A stretch of DNA of 29,584 nt from Pseudomonadota bacterium (GCA_023391815.1 JAEWAF010000084.1:1-29584), one strand, 5' to 3'. Shown: positions 1 to 8,425, counted from the stretch's first letter. Notes: a model not told the origin generated them from the sequence alone. Program-made: numbers and translations.

Positions 1-60
1 GAAGGAAAGCACGACGGAATCTGCTGGTAGTCAGGTGGGCGGTGGAATTCCGCGCGAATC

Positions 61-435
61 CTAACCGGTCCGCCGGCTTCTGGCTAACGGCAGCACTTTG
101 CCCGGGTACAGGAAACGGACGACCACATAGCCCATGCCGACGATCTGCAGAAAGTTCTCGACGGTAATGAGCGGCACCAGCCATTGGTATTTCAGAAAAT
201 CCAGCCAACCCAGGCCGACCGCCACGGTGAGTGTGATATGAAACAGAAGAAAGCAGGAGATCCACGCCATCACGGCGCAGGACCACTGATGCCGTAGTTT
301 GAAGAACGCGACCCTGCCATCGAGCTCCACGCGTTCCCGGTCGGCCACGCCGACGACCGACCTGAGGTCAGGATCGACTTCCCTCTGACCTCCAATCTCG
401 GCCTTGAGCGCGGACGTGCTAGGTACCGAACTCAC
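61..435 (-). CDS. Two-helix membrane protein of unknown function
   Basis: I do not recognise the family. The 124-residue product has a hydrophilic N-terminal half of about 50 residues. Two strongly hydrophobic segments follow, at about 52-77 and 85-108, and a short basic tail (RSRR). This predicts a small inner-membrane protein with two helices. The start is a GTG at 435, since the next methionine lies inside the first helix. There is only a poor Shine-Dalgarno (AGGAAT, about 12 bases upstream). The first 17 bases overlap the end of the ImmA/IrrE-like peptidase gene on the same strand, which suggests translational coupling and perhaps a joint role. The protein could be a substrate or partner of that peptidase, but this is inference from position only. 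Confidence 0.6.
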   Translation of the reverse strand: MSSVPSTSALKAEIGGQREVDPDLRSVVGVADRERVELDGRVAFFKLRHQWSCAVMAWISCFLLFHITLTVAVGLGWLDFLKYQWLVPLITVENFLQIVGMGYVVVRFLYPGKVLPLARSRRTG

Positions 436-958
436 GTCTGAGCCGATTCCTGATGACGGGCATCGAGACGACGAACAAGGTCGACAGCTCTTGTATCGAA
501 GCGACGTGCCGATATTCGTCGAGCATGTCCCGAGGCACGAGCAGATGCGCGGCGAAGGCGTTCGCCTCCTGCTCTTTTTCGTCGATGACCATCAGGCTTT
601 GATCGCGAAGCATGACTCGATAGTCGTTGCTGGCCGCCCACTCCCGATGCAGCAGCCGGTGTCCCAGTTCATGCGCGATGGTGAAGGTTTGTCGCTTCGG
701 ATATTCGCCCATTGCGATGTAGATCGCGTCGTCCTGGGCATCGTAGAACCCCGAAACATTCGGATGTTTTGGCAGGCTGACGAAAGATACTTTCGCGCCC
801 AACTCGCGCGCGATGGTTACTGGATCGATGGGCGGCGCCGAGAAGCCGAACTCATCCAATACTCTGGTCGCTTCACCGACAGCTCTCGCGAAGTCCGCCG
901 TGGACTTGCGTTGCCGGGGGACTTGCTTGAGCGGCGACATGCGAGGGATTTCAACCAT
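419..958 (-). CDS. ImmA/IrrE family (DUF955) metallopeptidase
   Basis: This is a predicted cytoplasmic zinc endopeptidase of the ImmA/IrrE family. Characterised members cleave HTH repressors, such as ImmR in ICEBs1 or DdrO in Deinococcus. With the start chosen here (179 residues), the zinc motif HELGH lies at about 96-100 in the context FTIAHELGH. The third ligand is probably E131 in QEANAFAAHLLVP, the usual family signature. No signal peptide or helix is visible. The reading frame stays open upstream to a TTG at 1066, with ATG codons at 997, 958 and 940. None has a convincing Shine-Dalgarno, so the N-terminus is uncertain. No Xre-type HTH gene, the usual partner, is adjacent. Instead a two-helix membrane protein overlaps the 3' end by 17 bases. 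Confidence 0.85.
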   Translation of the reverse strand: MVEIPRMSPLKQVPRQRKSTADFARAVGEATRVLDEFGFSAPPIDPVTIARELGAKVSFVSLPKHPNVSGFYDAQDDAIYIAMGEYPKRQTFTIAHELGHRLLHREWAASNDYRVMLRDQSLMVIDEKEQEANAFAAHLLVPRDMLDEYRHVASIQELSTLFVVSMPVIRNRLRREFGT

Positions 959-1135
959 GCCGATGCGTGGGCCTCGTCGTGTGGACACGGAGAGCATACG
1001 TACCGGGAGTGCGATGCGGTATGCAAGTTTTCTTGTTTTGATCTTCCGCGCGCTATTCCACGGCAAAGCGCGAGGAGATGAGGCGGTCTTCCTGGTGGCG
1101 GCCGTCGCGCAACAGCAGTCGGGATACGGGCTCGC

Positions 1136-3661
1136 TTACGACGCGAACAGCTCGCTAACCTTCGCCCTGCCACTCTCCTGCGAGAGCACCAGGGAAAGGA
1201 ACTCGTCCGAGGTCATGGCGTCGCCGAACAGGCGGCCCTGGCCGTAGTGGCAGCCCCGGTTGCGGAGGAAGTTGAATTGTTCTTCGGTCTCGACGCCTTC
1301 GGCGACGACTTCGACTTCGAGGGCTTTGCCCATGTCGATGATGGTGCGCACGATGGTGGCGTCGTCGCTGTTGATGGCGGCGTCGCGCACGAACGACTGG
1401 TCGATCTTCAGCGTGCCGATGGGGAATTGCTGGAGGGCGCTGAGCGAGGAGTAGCCGGTGCCGAAGTCGTCGATCGAAAGGTGCAGGCCCATCGCATACA
1501 GCTCGTCGAGCAGCTTGATGGTGCGCTTCGGATCGACCATCAGCGTGGTCTCGGTGATTTCCAGCTCGAAACAGGTCGGCGACACTTCGTGACGACGGAA
1601 CACCGACTTGCAGCGGGTGATGAAGCTCGCCTGGCGCAGTTGTTTCAACGAAAGATTGATCGAGACGCGGCCGGGATTCTTGATCTTGTCCTGCCAGCGA
1701 TGATAGTCGGCGCACACGCGGTTCAGCACCCACTCGCCGATCCCCAGGATCAGATTCGTTTCTTCGGCCAGCGGAATGAACTGCGAGGGCGGAATGTCGC
1801 CGTGGCCGGGCAGCCGCCAGCGCAACAGCGCTTCGGCGCCGATGATGCGGCCGTCGCGCAGGTCCACTTTCGGCTGATACAGCATCATCAGCTCGTCCCG
1901 CTCGAGCGCGCGACGCAGCTTGCTCTTGAGCATCAAACGTTCGACCGCGGCGGCGTTCATGTCCGGCGAGTAGAACGCGAAGCTGTTGCCGCCGTTTTGT
2001 TTGGAGTGATACATGGCGGCGTCGGCGTTGCGAATCAGGTCGATCACGTTCTCGGCGTCCTTCGGGCAGAACGCGATACCGACGCTGGCGGTCAGGAACA
2101 CTTCCTGCTGATCGACGTAATACGCTTTGCAGACTTCGGCGAGCACCATGCGGGCGAGATTCGCGGCTTGAGTGCGCTCATCCTCGGCGTCCGCGAAGCC
2201 CTCGATGAACAGGCCGAACTCATCGCCGGCGAGGCGACCGACCACCGCTTCGCGCGGCAGGATGCGAATCAAACGTTCGCTGAGCACTTCGAGCGTGCGG
2301 TCGCCGGCGGCGTGGCCGAATGTATCGTTGATCTCTTTGAACCGGTCCATGTCCAGATACAGCAACACGATGCCGCGATCGTTCCGGCGAGCGCGCGCGA
2401 TCGCCTGCTGCAGCATGTGCTGGAACTGCATCCGGTTCGGCACTTTGGTCAGGGCGTCGTAACGGGCGAGGTAGCGGATGCGACGCTCGGCCCGCTTGCG
2501 ATCGGTGATGTTTCGGACGACGAAGATCGTGCCCTGGAACTGCGGATCGTCGCCGGCGATCGGCGCGCCCGACAGCGACACCGGAATGGTCTGACCGCTG
2601 TGGGTGGCGATGACCGTCTCGCGGGTTTCGACGCCGGCCGCTTCCAGCGAAAAGTTCTCGCGCTCGTTCTCGGCGATCAGGTTGATGAACGGCTGACCGG
2701 CGATCTCTTCTTCGTTGTAACCGAACAGACGAACCGCCGCGTCGTTGATCTTGCGCACCATGCCGTCCGGCGAGGTCACCAGCACGGCGTCGTTCATGCT
2801 GTTGAGGACGATGGTCAGATAGTTCTTGGTGATGGTCGTCTGGCGCAGGTTCTGGCGCATGCGATCCAGCGCCATCTCCAGCTCGGCGATCTCGTCGTTG
2901 CTGGTGACTTTGTGCGGCCGGGTGTAATCGCCTTCGCCGATGCGCTCGGCGGAGCGGATCAGTTCGACGATGGGGCGTTCCAGGCGCTGTGCGAGCATCC
3001 ATGCGACGAGCGTGAGCAGGCCGGTGATGAGCAGGCCGACACCGGCGACGATCCAGATCCGGCGTTCGAAGTCGCGCTGTTGAACGCGCTCCAGTTGTGT
3101 CTTCAACGCGTGCGCGGTCTCGGCCAGGCCGGGCCGCCCCACGACGATCTCCAACGTGCCGAGCGATTCGGCGCCGCCGAGGCCGCGACGGATGGTGCGC
3201 CGGTCCTGATCGGTGATCTGCTGGGTCCATTGATCCTGCCGGATGGTTTCGTAGACCACCGAGCCGTCCGGCGCGACCACGCGCGCCGAGATCGAATATG
3301 GGTTGTTCAGCAGCGAGGCGACGACTTTCTCGAGCGTGCGCTTGTCATTGTTGCGCAGTGCTGTTTCCAACGCCTGGGCGCCGGCCGCCGCCATGTCGCT
3401 GGCGAGCAGGTCGAGCCGCTGCGCTTCGGCGGTCAGCAGCGAGCGCTCGCCGTGACGAACCACCACATCGCTGGACTTGCGATAGTCGAGGTATTCGAGC
3501 AGGAACAGGGTCGCGGCAATGGCGATGCCCGCCGCGATGGCGACGGACAACAATCTGATTTTGAGGCCCCGCGATCTCAACCCATACTCCGGACTTGCTG
3601 GCTTCGTGCGGCCGAAGTGCGTCGGCTTCGGCACGGTGGCACTACCGCTTCGTTCCGGCAT
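1136..3661 (-). CDS. Membrane GGDEF-EAL protein with HAMP and PAS domains
   Basis: This is a predicted cyclic-di-GMP turnover enzyme of the inner membrane, 841 residues long. A transmembrane helix at about 35-57 is followed by a periplasmic sensing region (about 58-202) and a second helix (about 203-224). Then come HAMP (about 220-275), PAS (about 280-390), GGDEF (about 395-565) and EAL (about 575-830). The EAL domain looks intact: EALLR at 610-614, the ITET segment near 702, DDFGTG at 731-736 and the late glutamate in VAEGVETEEQ. The cyclase signature reads AGDEF at 478-482 instead of GGDEF. Cyclase activity is therefore possible but uncertain, while phosphodiesterase activity is likely. It is transcribed divergently from the M15 peptidase across an AT-rich promoter region. 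Confidence 0.93.
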   Translation of the reverse strand: MPERSGSATVPKPTHFGRTKPASPEYGLRSRGLKIRLLSVAIAAGIAIAATLFLLEYLDYRKSSDVVVRHGERSLLTAEAQRLDLLASDMAAAGAQALETALRNNDKRTLEKVVASLLNNPYSISARVVAPDGSVVYETIRQDQWTQQITDQDRRTIRRGLGGAESLGTLEIVVGRPGLAETAHALKTQLERVQQRDFERRIWIVAGVGLLITGLLTLVAWMLAQRLERPIVELIRSAERIGEGDYTRPHKVTSNDEIAELEMALDRMRQNLRQTTITKNYLTIVLNSMNDAVLVTSPDGMVRKINDAAVRLFGYNEEEIAGQPFINLIAENERENFSLEAAGVETRETVIATHSGQTIPVSLSGAPIAGDDPQFQGTIFVVRNITDRKRAERRIRYLARYDALTKVPNRMQFQHMLQQAIARARRNDRGIVLLYLDMDRFKEINDTFGHAAGDRTLEVLSERLIRILPREAVVGRLAGDEFGLFIEGFADAEDERTQAANLARMVLAEVCKAYYVDQQEVFLTASVGIAFCPKDAENVIDLIRNADAAMYHSKQNGGNSFAFYSPDMNAAAVERLMLKSKLRRALERDELMMLYQPKVDLRDGRIIGAEALLRWRLPGHGDIPPSQFIPLAEETNLILGIGEWVLNRVCADYHRWQDKIKNPGRVSINLSLKQLRQASFITRCKSVFRRHEVSPTCFELEITETTLMVDPKRTIKLLDELYAMGLHLSIDDFGTGYSSLSALQQFPIGTLKIDQSFVRDAAINSDDATIVRTIIDMGKALEVEVVAEGVETEEQFNFLRNRGCHYGQGRLFGDAMTSDEFLSLVLSQESGRAKVSELFAS

Positions 3662-3707
3662 GATACCCGGGTTTTTCGCGGTGGCGAGACATCCGCTTTA
3701 CTTGTCG

Positions 3708-3772
3708 GTTTTTTTAACATACCAAACGATTAGAATGTTAAAAATCACGGCAAAACGCCGCGTTTTTTTAAC
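3708..3772. promoter_or_regulatory. AT-rich divergent promoter region with dyad and direct repeat
   Basis: Between the GGDEF-EAL gene and the M15 peptidase gene lies an AT-rich stretch unlike its GC-rich surroundings. It holds a perfect 10-base inverted repeat, TTTTTAACAT at 3711-3720 and ATGTTAAAAA at 3735-3744, separated by 14 bases. GTTTTTTTAAC occurs twice as a direct repeat, at 3708-3718 and 3762-3772. A -10-like TAGAAT sits at 3731-3736 for the plus strand, but no good -35 is evident. A regulator-binding role is inferred. Confidence 0.5.
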
Positions 3773-3813
3773 TATTTTCCGCATTGTTTTGTTGCCTGAG
3801 GATGCAGATCGTA

Positions 3814-4491
3814 ATGAACGAGCTCGAGCTCACCGGACAGGCGCGCACTCATGTCGTGGAGCTGAGTGACCCGCGTTGCATGCTTCACTATGAAGCGGTC
3901 GCTTCTTTCCTGGCGATGAGGGACGCGGCCCGCCTCGAGGGCATCGATCTCACGCCGCGCTCCAGCTTCCGGGATTTTCAGGCGCAGCTCGGCATCTGGA
4001 ATCGCAAGTGGACCGGCGAGCGCGCCATCTACGATCGTCAGGGCCTGTTGCTCGATCGCAAGCAGTTGTCGGATTCGGCGGCGGTCGACGCCATCCTGTG
4101 CTGGTCGGCGATTCCGGGCGGCAGTCGGCATCACTGGGGCAGCGACGTCGACGTCATCGACGCCGCCGCGGTTCCGCCCGGTTACACGGTCGAGTTGTTG
4201 CCCGCCGAATACGCGTCGGACGGAATATTCGCGCGCCTGTCGCAGTGGCTCGATGCGAATATGCGACGCTTCGGTTTCTATCAGCCATATCGCACCGATC
4301 GCGGCGGCGTGAGTCCCGAGCCGTGGCATCTGAGCTATGCACCGATTTCACAAGCGGCCCTCGAATCGCTCAGCCTGTCGACGCTGCGGCGAGTACTGGA
4401 GGCGAGCAATATCGAAGGCAAGGCACACGTGTTGGCGCGCTTGCCCGAGATTTACACGCGCTTCCTGCTGACGGTGGATGCTCCCGCCTGA
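3814..4491 (+). CDS. M15 family (VanY-like) D-alanyl-D-alanine carboxypeptidase
   Basis: This is a predicted zinc peptidase of family M15, whose members trim D-Ala from peptidoglycan peptides. The M15 ligand motif appears as SRHHWGSDVDV (a HxxGxxxD pattern), and the second motif as PEPWHLSY, with the last zinc histidine. The size of about 225 residues fits a single catalytic domain. No signal peptide or lipobox is visible at any candidate start, so export is uncertain; cytoplasmic family members do exist. I chose the ATG at 3814, with TGAGG about 12 bases upstream. ATG 3802 and TTG 3784 are in-frame alternatives. The gene is divergent from the c-di-GMP protein. It ends 14 bases from the convergent SDR gene, with no visible terminator between them. 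Confidence 0.88.
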   Translation: MNELELTGQARTHVVELSDPRCMLHYEAVASFLAMRDAARLEGIDLTPRSSFRDFQAQLGIWNRKWTGERAIYDRQGLLLDRKQLSDSAAVDAILCWSAIPGGSRHHWGSDVDVIDAAAVPPGYTVELLPAEYASDGIFARLSQWLDANMRRFGFYQPYRTDRGGVSPEPWHLSYAPISQAALESLSLSTLRRVLEASNIEGKAHVLARLPEIYTRFLLTVDAPA

Positions 4492-4505
4492 ACTGCGTTC
4501 GAGGA

Positions 4506-5342
4506 TTACGGAGTCGACGGTTGGCGCTGCGTGAAGTTCCGGACCTGTGCGAGGAACCGCAGCGGCATCCAACGTTTCATCCGCCACAGCATGCGGGCGG
4601 CTTTCGGTAGCACGATATAGGTCTGGCCGTCGGCGGATGCTGTCAGCAGATCGCGCGCGGCCTGTTCGACCGGATAGTCGGATCGTTCCATGGCTTCATT
4701 GGCGCGCAGGCGCGCGTGCTCCGGGCCGCGCAATGTTTCCAAAAGCGAAGAACGGAAGAACGTCGGCATCACCACGGAGACCTGGATGCCGACCGGTCGC
4801 AACTCATTCACCAGCGTTTCGCTGATCGATACGACCGCGGCCTTGGTGGCGTTGTACGAGATCATGCCCGGCGCCGATGCGAAGGCCGCGGCGCTGGCGA
4901 CGTTGATCAGCAGGCCGCTGCCATTTCGTTGCAGATGAGGAATGGCCGCGCGCGAGCCGTGCACGACGCCCATCAAATTGATGTCGATGATCCAGCGCCA
5001 GTCTTCCAGCGACACTTCCATCATCGAGCCGGCGCCCGCGACGCCAGCATTGTTGATCATCACGTCCAGGCCGTCGTGAGTCGCGGCGAACGAGTTCACG
5101 GCGACGGTGAGCTCGTCCGCCTGCGTGACATCCCCCGGATAAGCGACGAGCTTCACGCCGGCTTCGGCGAGCTCCGCTTCGACGCTGGTGAGGCGTTCGA
5201 GATTGCGGTCGAACAGCCCAAGCGTCCAGCCGTCGCCGGCCAGCTGTCTGGCCAGTTCCAGGCCCAGTCCGCTGCTGGCGCCCGTGATGAACGCGCGCCT
5301 GTGGGGGAACCGGGCGTTGAGCCGTGTGAACCGTGGATTCAT
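4506..5342 (-). CDS. Short-chain dehydrogenase/reductase (SDR)
   Basis: This is a cytoplasmic NAD(P)-dependent oxidoreductase of the classical SDR family, 278 residues long. The nucleotide-binding motif TGASSGLG is at 20-27, NNAG follows in the expected place, and the catalytic Ser/Tyr/Lys set is present in NVASAAAF...YNATKAA. The C-terminal extension after the Rossmann core is rich in Arg and Trp (ARMLWRMKRWMPLRFL), typical of SDRs annotated as acting on lipid or steroid-like substrates. The substrate cannot be read from sequence. It starts 18 bases downstream of the MgtC/DUF4010 gene on the same strand, so the two are probably co-transcribed. Confidence 0.9.
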   Translation of the reverse strand: MNPRFTRLNARFPHRRAFITGASSGLGLELARQLAGDGWTLGLFDRNLERLTSVEAELAEAGVKLVAYPGDVTQADELTVAVNSFAATHDGLDVMINNAGVAGAGSMMEVSLEDWRWIIDINLMGVVHGSRAAIPHLQRNGSGLLINVASAAAFASAPGMISYNATKAAVVSISETLVNELRPVGIQVSVVMPTFFRSSLLETLRGPEHARLRANEAMERSDYPVEQAARDLLTASADGQTYIVLPKAARMLWRMKRWMPLRFLAQVRNFTQRQPSTP

Positions 5343-5360
5343 GGTCGCAGTATGAAGGGC

Positions 5361-6623
5361 CTACGCGAAGAAAGCGCGAACCGACCACGCACCCCACGCA
5401 GCTGCCGCCATCAGAACCAACCCCGGCGTGAGCGCGTAGGCATAGCTTCGGTCGCCCAGTGAAAAGGCGACCACTGTCTTGCTCACCGTATTCGTCGAGA
5501 AGCCGACCAGTACGGCCAGCGCCGCGAACTCGGCCTGCGTGCGACCGCTCGCGGCCAACGATGCTGATGAAATCGCGGCCGCATGGGCATCGGTAAAACC
5601 AGCGACGCCGGCGGCGATCATCAAGCCTCGGTCGCCGAGCCATTGGGTCAGTAACGCCGAGATCAGCAGGGTGATGCCGACCACCAGCACGAAGAGAATG
5701 GCGGTCTTGGGCTCGAACGGTCGACCCTTGGGCCCCTCACCCTCAGCCGTCGTCTCTCGGAAACTACGCAGCGCGAAGATGCCGGCATAGATCACGGCCG
5801 CGATGCCCGAAGCGATCAGTGACGGTATGAGCATCATCAGCGTGGGTGCGCTCACGAGTCCCACCACGATCGCAAGTTGAATAACAGTCGCGACCGAGGA
5901 TGCCGCGGCACCGGCGACCGCGCCCTTGTGGAGTTCCGGTTGGCTTTTCGTGCGCGCACCCATGGCGCCGATCGTGGCCGTGCTCGATACAAAACCGGAG
6001 AGCAGACCCGCGATGGCGAGCCCGGTTTTGGCACCGAGTGCGCGCAGGGCGACGTAACCCAGTCCGTTGATCGCCATCACCAGGACCGCGAGCATCCAGA
6101 GCTTCCGAGGCTGCACGACGCCCCACGGATCGATGGGTTCAGTCGGAGTGAGCGGCAGAATCACCAGCGCCGCCGCCGCGAGGAGCAGGCCGTCGCGGAC
6201 TTCTTCGTCGGTCAGAACGTTCTTGACCCAGTTGTGCGCGTAATTGCGGAATGTGAGCAGGATGGCGACGATCACCGCCAACGCGGCCGCCAGGCGCGGC
6301 TCGCGTACCGCCAGACCGCCGAGCAGGAATGTCACCAGCATCGCGATCTCGGTCGTGAGCCCGGGATCGGTATCCCGAGTGCGCATGTAACCCACCGCGA
6401 TCAGCAGGCCGACGATGCCGCCCGTGGCGATGAAGACATAGACGTCGCCAATCCATAGGCCGAGTGCGCCGGCGAGAGCGATGAGGGTGAAGGTGCGAAG
6501 GCCCGCGACCGCGCGGCCGGGACCGCTGCCTTTGCTGCGCTCCCGTTCGATACCGATGAGGAACCCGACGGCGAGCGCGACGCCGAGGTTTATCCAGCCA
6601 CTCTCATGGGGATCGACCGTCAT
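5361..6623 (-). CDS. MgtC/SapB and DUF4010 multi-spanning membrane protein
   Basis: This is a 420-residue inner-membrane protein with roughly a dozen hydrophobic segments. The N-terminal third carries the MgtC/SapB-type signature (GFLIGIERER..., AGLRTFTLIALAGALG, ATGGIVGLLIAVGY). The remainder matches the DUF4010 pattern (GLLSGFVSSTATI, GFTDAHAAAIS, GFSTNTVSK). The fusion of these two regions is a common family architecture. MgtC domains are linked to Mg2+ homeostasis and F-ATPase regulation in some pathogens, but the role of the DUF4010 fusion is not established. The gene lies 45 bases downstream of the HD-domain gene and 18 bases upstream of the SDR, all on one strand. That suggests a three-gene transcription unit. 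Confidence 0.9.
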   Translation of the reverse strand: MTVDPHESGWINLGVALAVGFLIGIERERSKGSGPGRAVAGLRTFTLIALAGALGLWIGDVYVFIATGGIVGLLIAVGYMRTRDTDPGLTTEIAMLVTFLLGGLAVREPRLAAALAVIVAILLTFRNYAHNWVKNVLTDEEVRDGLLLAAAALVILPLTPTEPIDPWGVVQPRKLWMLAVLVMAINGLGYVALRALGAKTGLAIAGLLSGFVSSTATIGAMGARTKSQPELHKGAVAGAAASSVATVIQLAIVVGLVSAPTLMMLIPSLIASGIAAVIYAGIFALRSFRETTAEGEGPKGRPFEPKTAILFVLVVGITLLISALLTQWLGDRGLMIAAGVAGFTDAHAAAISSASLAASGRTQAEFAALAVLVGFSTNTVSKTVVAFSLGDRSYAYALTPGLVLMAAAAWGAWSVRAFFA

Positions 6624-6668
6624 CCCGCCATGTTAACCCGGCGGATCGGACGTGAAGGGACGCGGCGA

Positions 6669-7667
6669 TCAGCCGCTCTTCCACACTTGTTTGAGGTGGC
6701 CGATGACCAGCGACCGGATGTTCTGCACCGGGTTGCGTTCCCAGGTGAAACAGGGCGGATCGCGACGGAGCATGGGCCAGCGGCCGGTCCGCAGCACCTC
6801 GCTCAGATAGCTGACATTGGCCTCGATCGCTTCCATGTACGGGTTGCGGCCATTGAACAGCGACTCCAGGTAGCTGTAGGCGCTGGCGAACTCGCCGTCC
6901 AGGCGGGAGCGACGCACGTCTTCGATGAAGCCGGGCGTCTGGCGGAGCACATCCAGGCCGGAGCTGTACTTCACCTGGGTCTTGCCGGTGGAGTCGCTGG
7001 GCATGGCGATGCCGCCGAGCACGAATTCGGGATAGAGCCGGTCGCGGCATTTCTCCAGATAGCACCGATCCGACATCTGGGCGATCAGGTCGCCGGTGCC
7101 GATCAGATGACCCAGCTTGCGATCGCGCGGGTCGTCGAGGCGGATCTGATCGAACTGCACTTCGTAACCGGTGAAGTGCACGATCTTGGTCGCCACCGGC
7201 ACCCACTCGGCCATGCCGATGGTGGGCAGGTAGCGGCCGATGAACTGGGCGCTGCGGCTCACATGACTGAGCGTGAACTCGGCGCCGTTGCGATGGGTCT
7301 GGTCGTCGGTCTGACGAATATAGCCGGCGTCATGAAACAACGCGGTCACGACGCCGAGGATGGCGCGTTCCGGACCGAGCCGTTCGTCGGCCAGGTGCGT
7401 GCGATCGTAGCTGACGATCAGCCGGGCGACCGCGAGCGTGCCGTCCAGCGAGTGCTGCAGATCGTGATAAACCGTGTCGCAGCCGTAGTAGCCGGGAAAC
7501 TGACCGTTGAACAGGCGCTCGAAGTCGCGGAACGCGGTGTCGACCCGGTCGAGCGGGTAGTGCGGCCAGCTCTGTCGATACAGATCGACGACGGCGCGAC
7601 GGACCGCGTCGGGTGAGCTCACCTGCACGGTGTTAGTGACATCGAAATCGCTGCGCCGATACTGCAT
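6669..7667 (-). CDS. HD-domain metal-dependent phosphohydrolase
   Basis: This is a predicted cytoplasmic phosphohydrolase or nucleotide phosphodiesterase of the HD superfamily, about 332 residues from the ATG at 7667. An in-frame TTG at 7700 would add 11 residues. The metal-ligand pattern is visible: YHDLQH at about 67-72, the HD doublet in ALFHDAGY at about 112-113, and the late aspartate in GDLIAQMSD at about 192-200. The spaced H...H then HD order resembles class I cyclic-nucleotide phosphodiesterases (YHNxxH...HD). The match is partial and the substrate is unknown. A perfect CRP-type palindrome lies about 200 bases upstream. The gene leads a run of three minus-strand genes (HD, MgtC/DUF4010, SDR). 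Confidence 0.85.
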   Translation of the reverse strand: MQYRRSDFDVTNTVQVSSPDAVRRAVVDLYRQSWPHYPLDRVDTAFRDFERLFNGQFPGYYGCDTVYHDLQHSLDGTLAVARLIVSYDRTHLADERLGPERAILGVVTALFHDAGYIRQTDDQTHRNGAEFTLSHVSRSAQFIGRYLPTIGMAEWVPVATKIVHFTGYEVQFDQIRLDDPRDRKLGHLIGTGDLIAQMSDRCYLEKCRDRLYPEFVLGGIAMPSDSTGKTQVKYSSGLDVLRQTPGFIEDVRRSRLDGEFASAYSYLESLFNGRNPYMEAIEANVSYLSEVLRTGRWPMLRRDPPCFTWERNPVQNIRSLVIGHLKQVWKSG

Positions 7668-7775
7668 TTCTAGCGAGGAGCTCGTTGCGGAAAGTTGCAA
7701 ACGATGCCGCGAGTCTATTCGGCTTTCGGCGTTTGTCCATGTCGGAAAAATTGTCAGGGTTTGGCGTCACCGGAT

Positions 7776-7793
7776 CCGCGAACGCGGTTTTTT
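7776..7793 (+). terminator. Short hairpin with T-tract, plus strand
   Basis: CCGCG-AA-CGCGG is followed directly by six T residues, which looks like a minimal intrinsic terminator for plus-strand transcription. With a realistic loop only four base pairs remain, so it would be weak. No plus-strand gene ends nearby, so its function is unclear. Confidence 0.3.
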
Positions 7794-7868
7794 CAGCGGA
7801 TTTATTCAAACTTTTTGCCGCAGCCGCGCACGTTGCACGACGCGCCGGCGTCAACGAGTTTCGATCTA

Positions 7869-7884
7869 TGTGACCAGCTTCACA
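7869..7884. promoter_or_regulatory. Perfect CRP/FNR-type palindrome upstream of HD gene
   Basis: The sequence TGTGA-CCAGCT-TCACA has both half-sites identical to the CRP consensus (TGTGA-N6-TCACA) and is flanked by AT-rich bases. It sits between the SRPBCC gene, which ends at 7949 on the minus strand, and the HD gene, whose start is about 200 bases away. The HD gene is thus the likely target. A cAMP-CRP or Vfr/Clp-type regulator is inferred from the motif. Confidence 0.6.
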
Positions 7885-7948
7885 CAAATCGGTGAGCCAG
7901 AAACTCGGGCCGGCGCGTCTATGCGCAAACCATCGCGAACCCGCCGGC

Positions 7949-8347
7949 TCAGCGAGCTTCCTGGGCGCGTTTGATGGCGGCGATGCCGGCTTCGATCATG
8001 CCGGCGACGGTGGGCTCCAGCTCGTCTGGCAACAGATCGGAGATCCACGTGAACCGACAGGTGCCGTCGTCGAGGGGCGTGACTTGCGCGGCACCGTTGT
8101 AGTGAACGAAGGGATCGTCAACGATGGCCCAGCAGACGCGTCGCAGGTCCTCGTTGACGCTGACGATCGACTCGCGCGCCTGTCGACCGTTGGCAAACGT
8201 CACCCGGCGGATGCCGTCGCCTTCCATCTGGGTGTCGACGACGAATCCGGGGCACAGTCGCGTATGCAGCGCGCCCACGTCGCGCAGCGCATCCCACACT
8301 TTCCCGGGCGCCGCCTGGATGTGAACTTCACGACGAATGGTGGCCAT
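7949..8347 (-). CDS. SRPBCC family (polyketide cyclase/START-like) protein
   Basis: This 132-residue single-domain protein of the SRPBCC ligand-binding fold has the usual opening (REVHIQAAPGKVWDALRDVG), the central strand set ending in the family-typical FTWISDLLPDE, and a C-terminal amphipathic helix. Such proteins bind small hydrophobic ligands in the cytoplasm. The ligand here cannot be deduced. The ATG at 8347 has a good Shine-Dalgarno (AGGAGA, five to seven bases upstream). The gene follows a hypothetical gene on the same strand by 78 bases. Confidence 0.85.
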   Translation of the reverse strand: MATIRREVHIQAAPGKVWDALRDVGALHTRLCPGFVVDTQMEGDGIRRVTFANGRQARESIVSVNEDLRRVCWAIVDDPFVHYNGAAQVTPLDDGTCRFTWISDLLPDELEPTVAGMIEAGIAAIKRAQEAR

Positions 8348-8425
8348 CGCTGCTCTCCTGTGAACGAGCAGTCAGATTAGGTCCGGACGGGCCGCCTCGC
8401 TGTCAAAATCTTTAGCGCTCTGGGA

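Noticed and set aside
1247..3733. 828-codon open frame antisense to the GGDEF-EAL gene
   Set aside because: It is a mirror of a strong multi-domain gene in GC-rich DNA. Its product is rich in Asp, Gly, His and Arg without any motif.
7633..7887. 84-codon minus-strand frame upstream of the HD gene
   Set aside because: It covers the CRP-type palindrome and overlaps the HD start in another frame, with no family resemblance.
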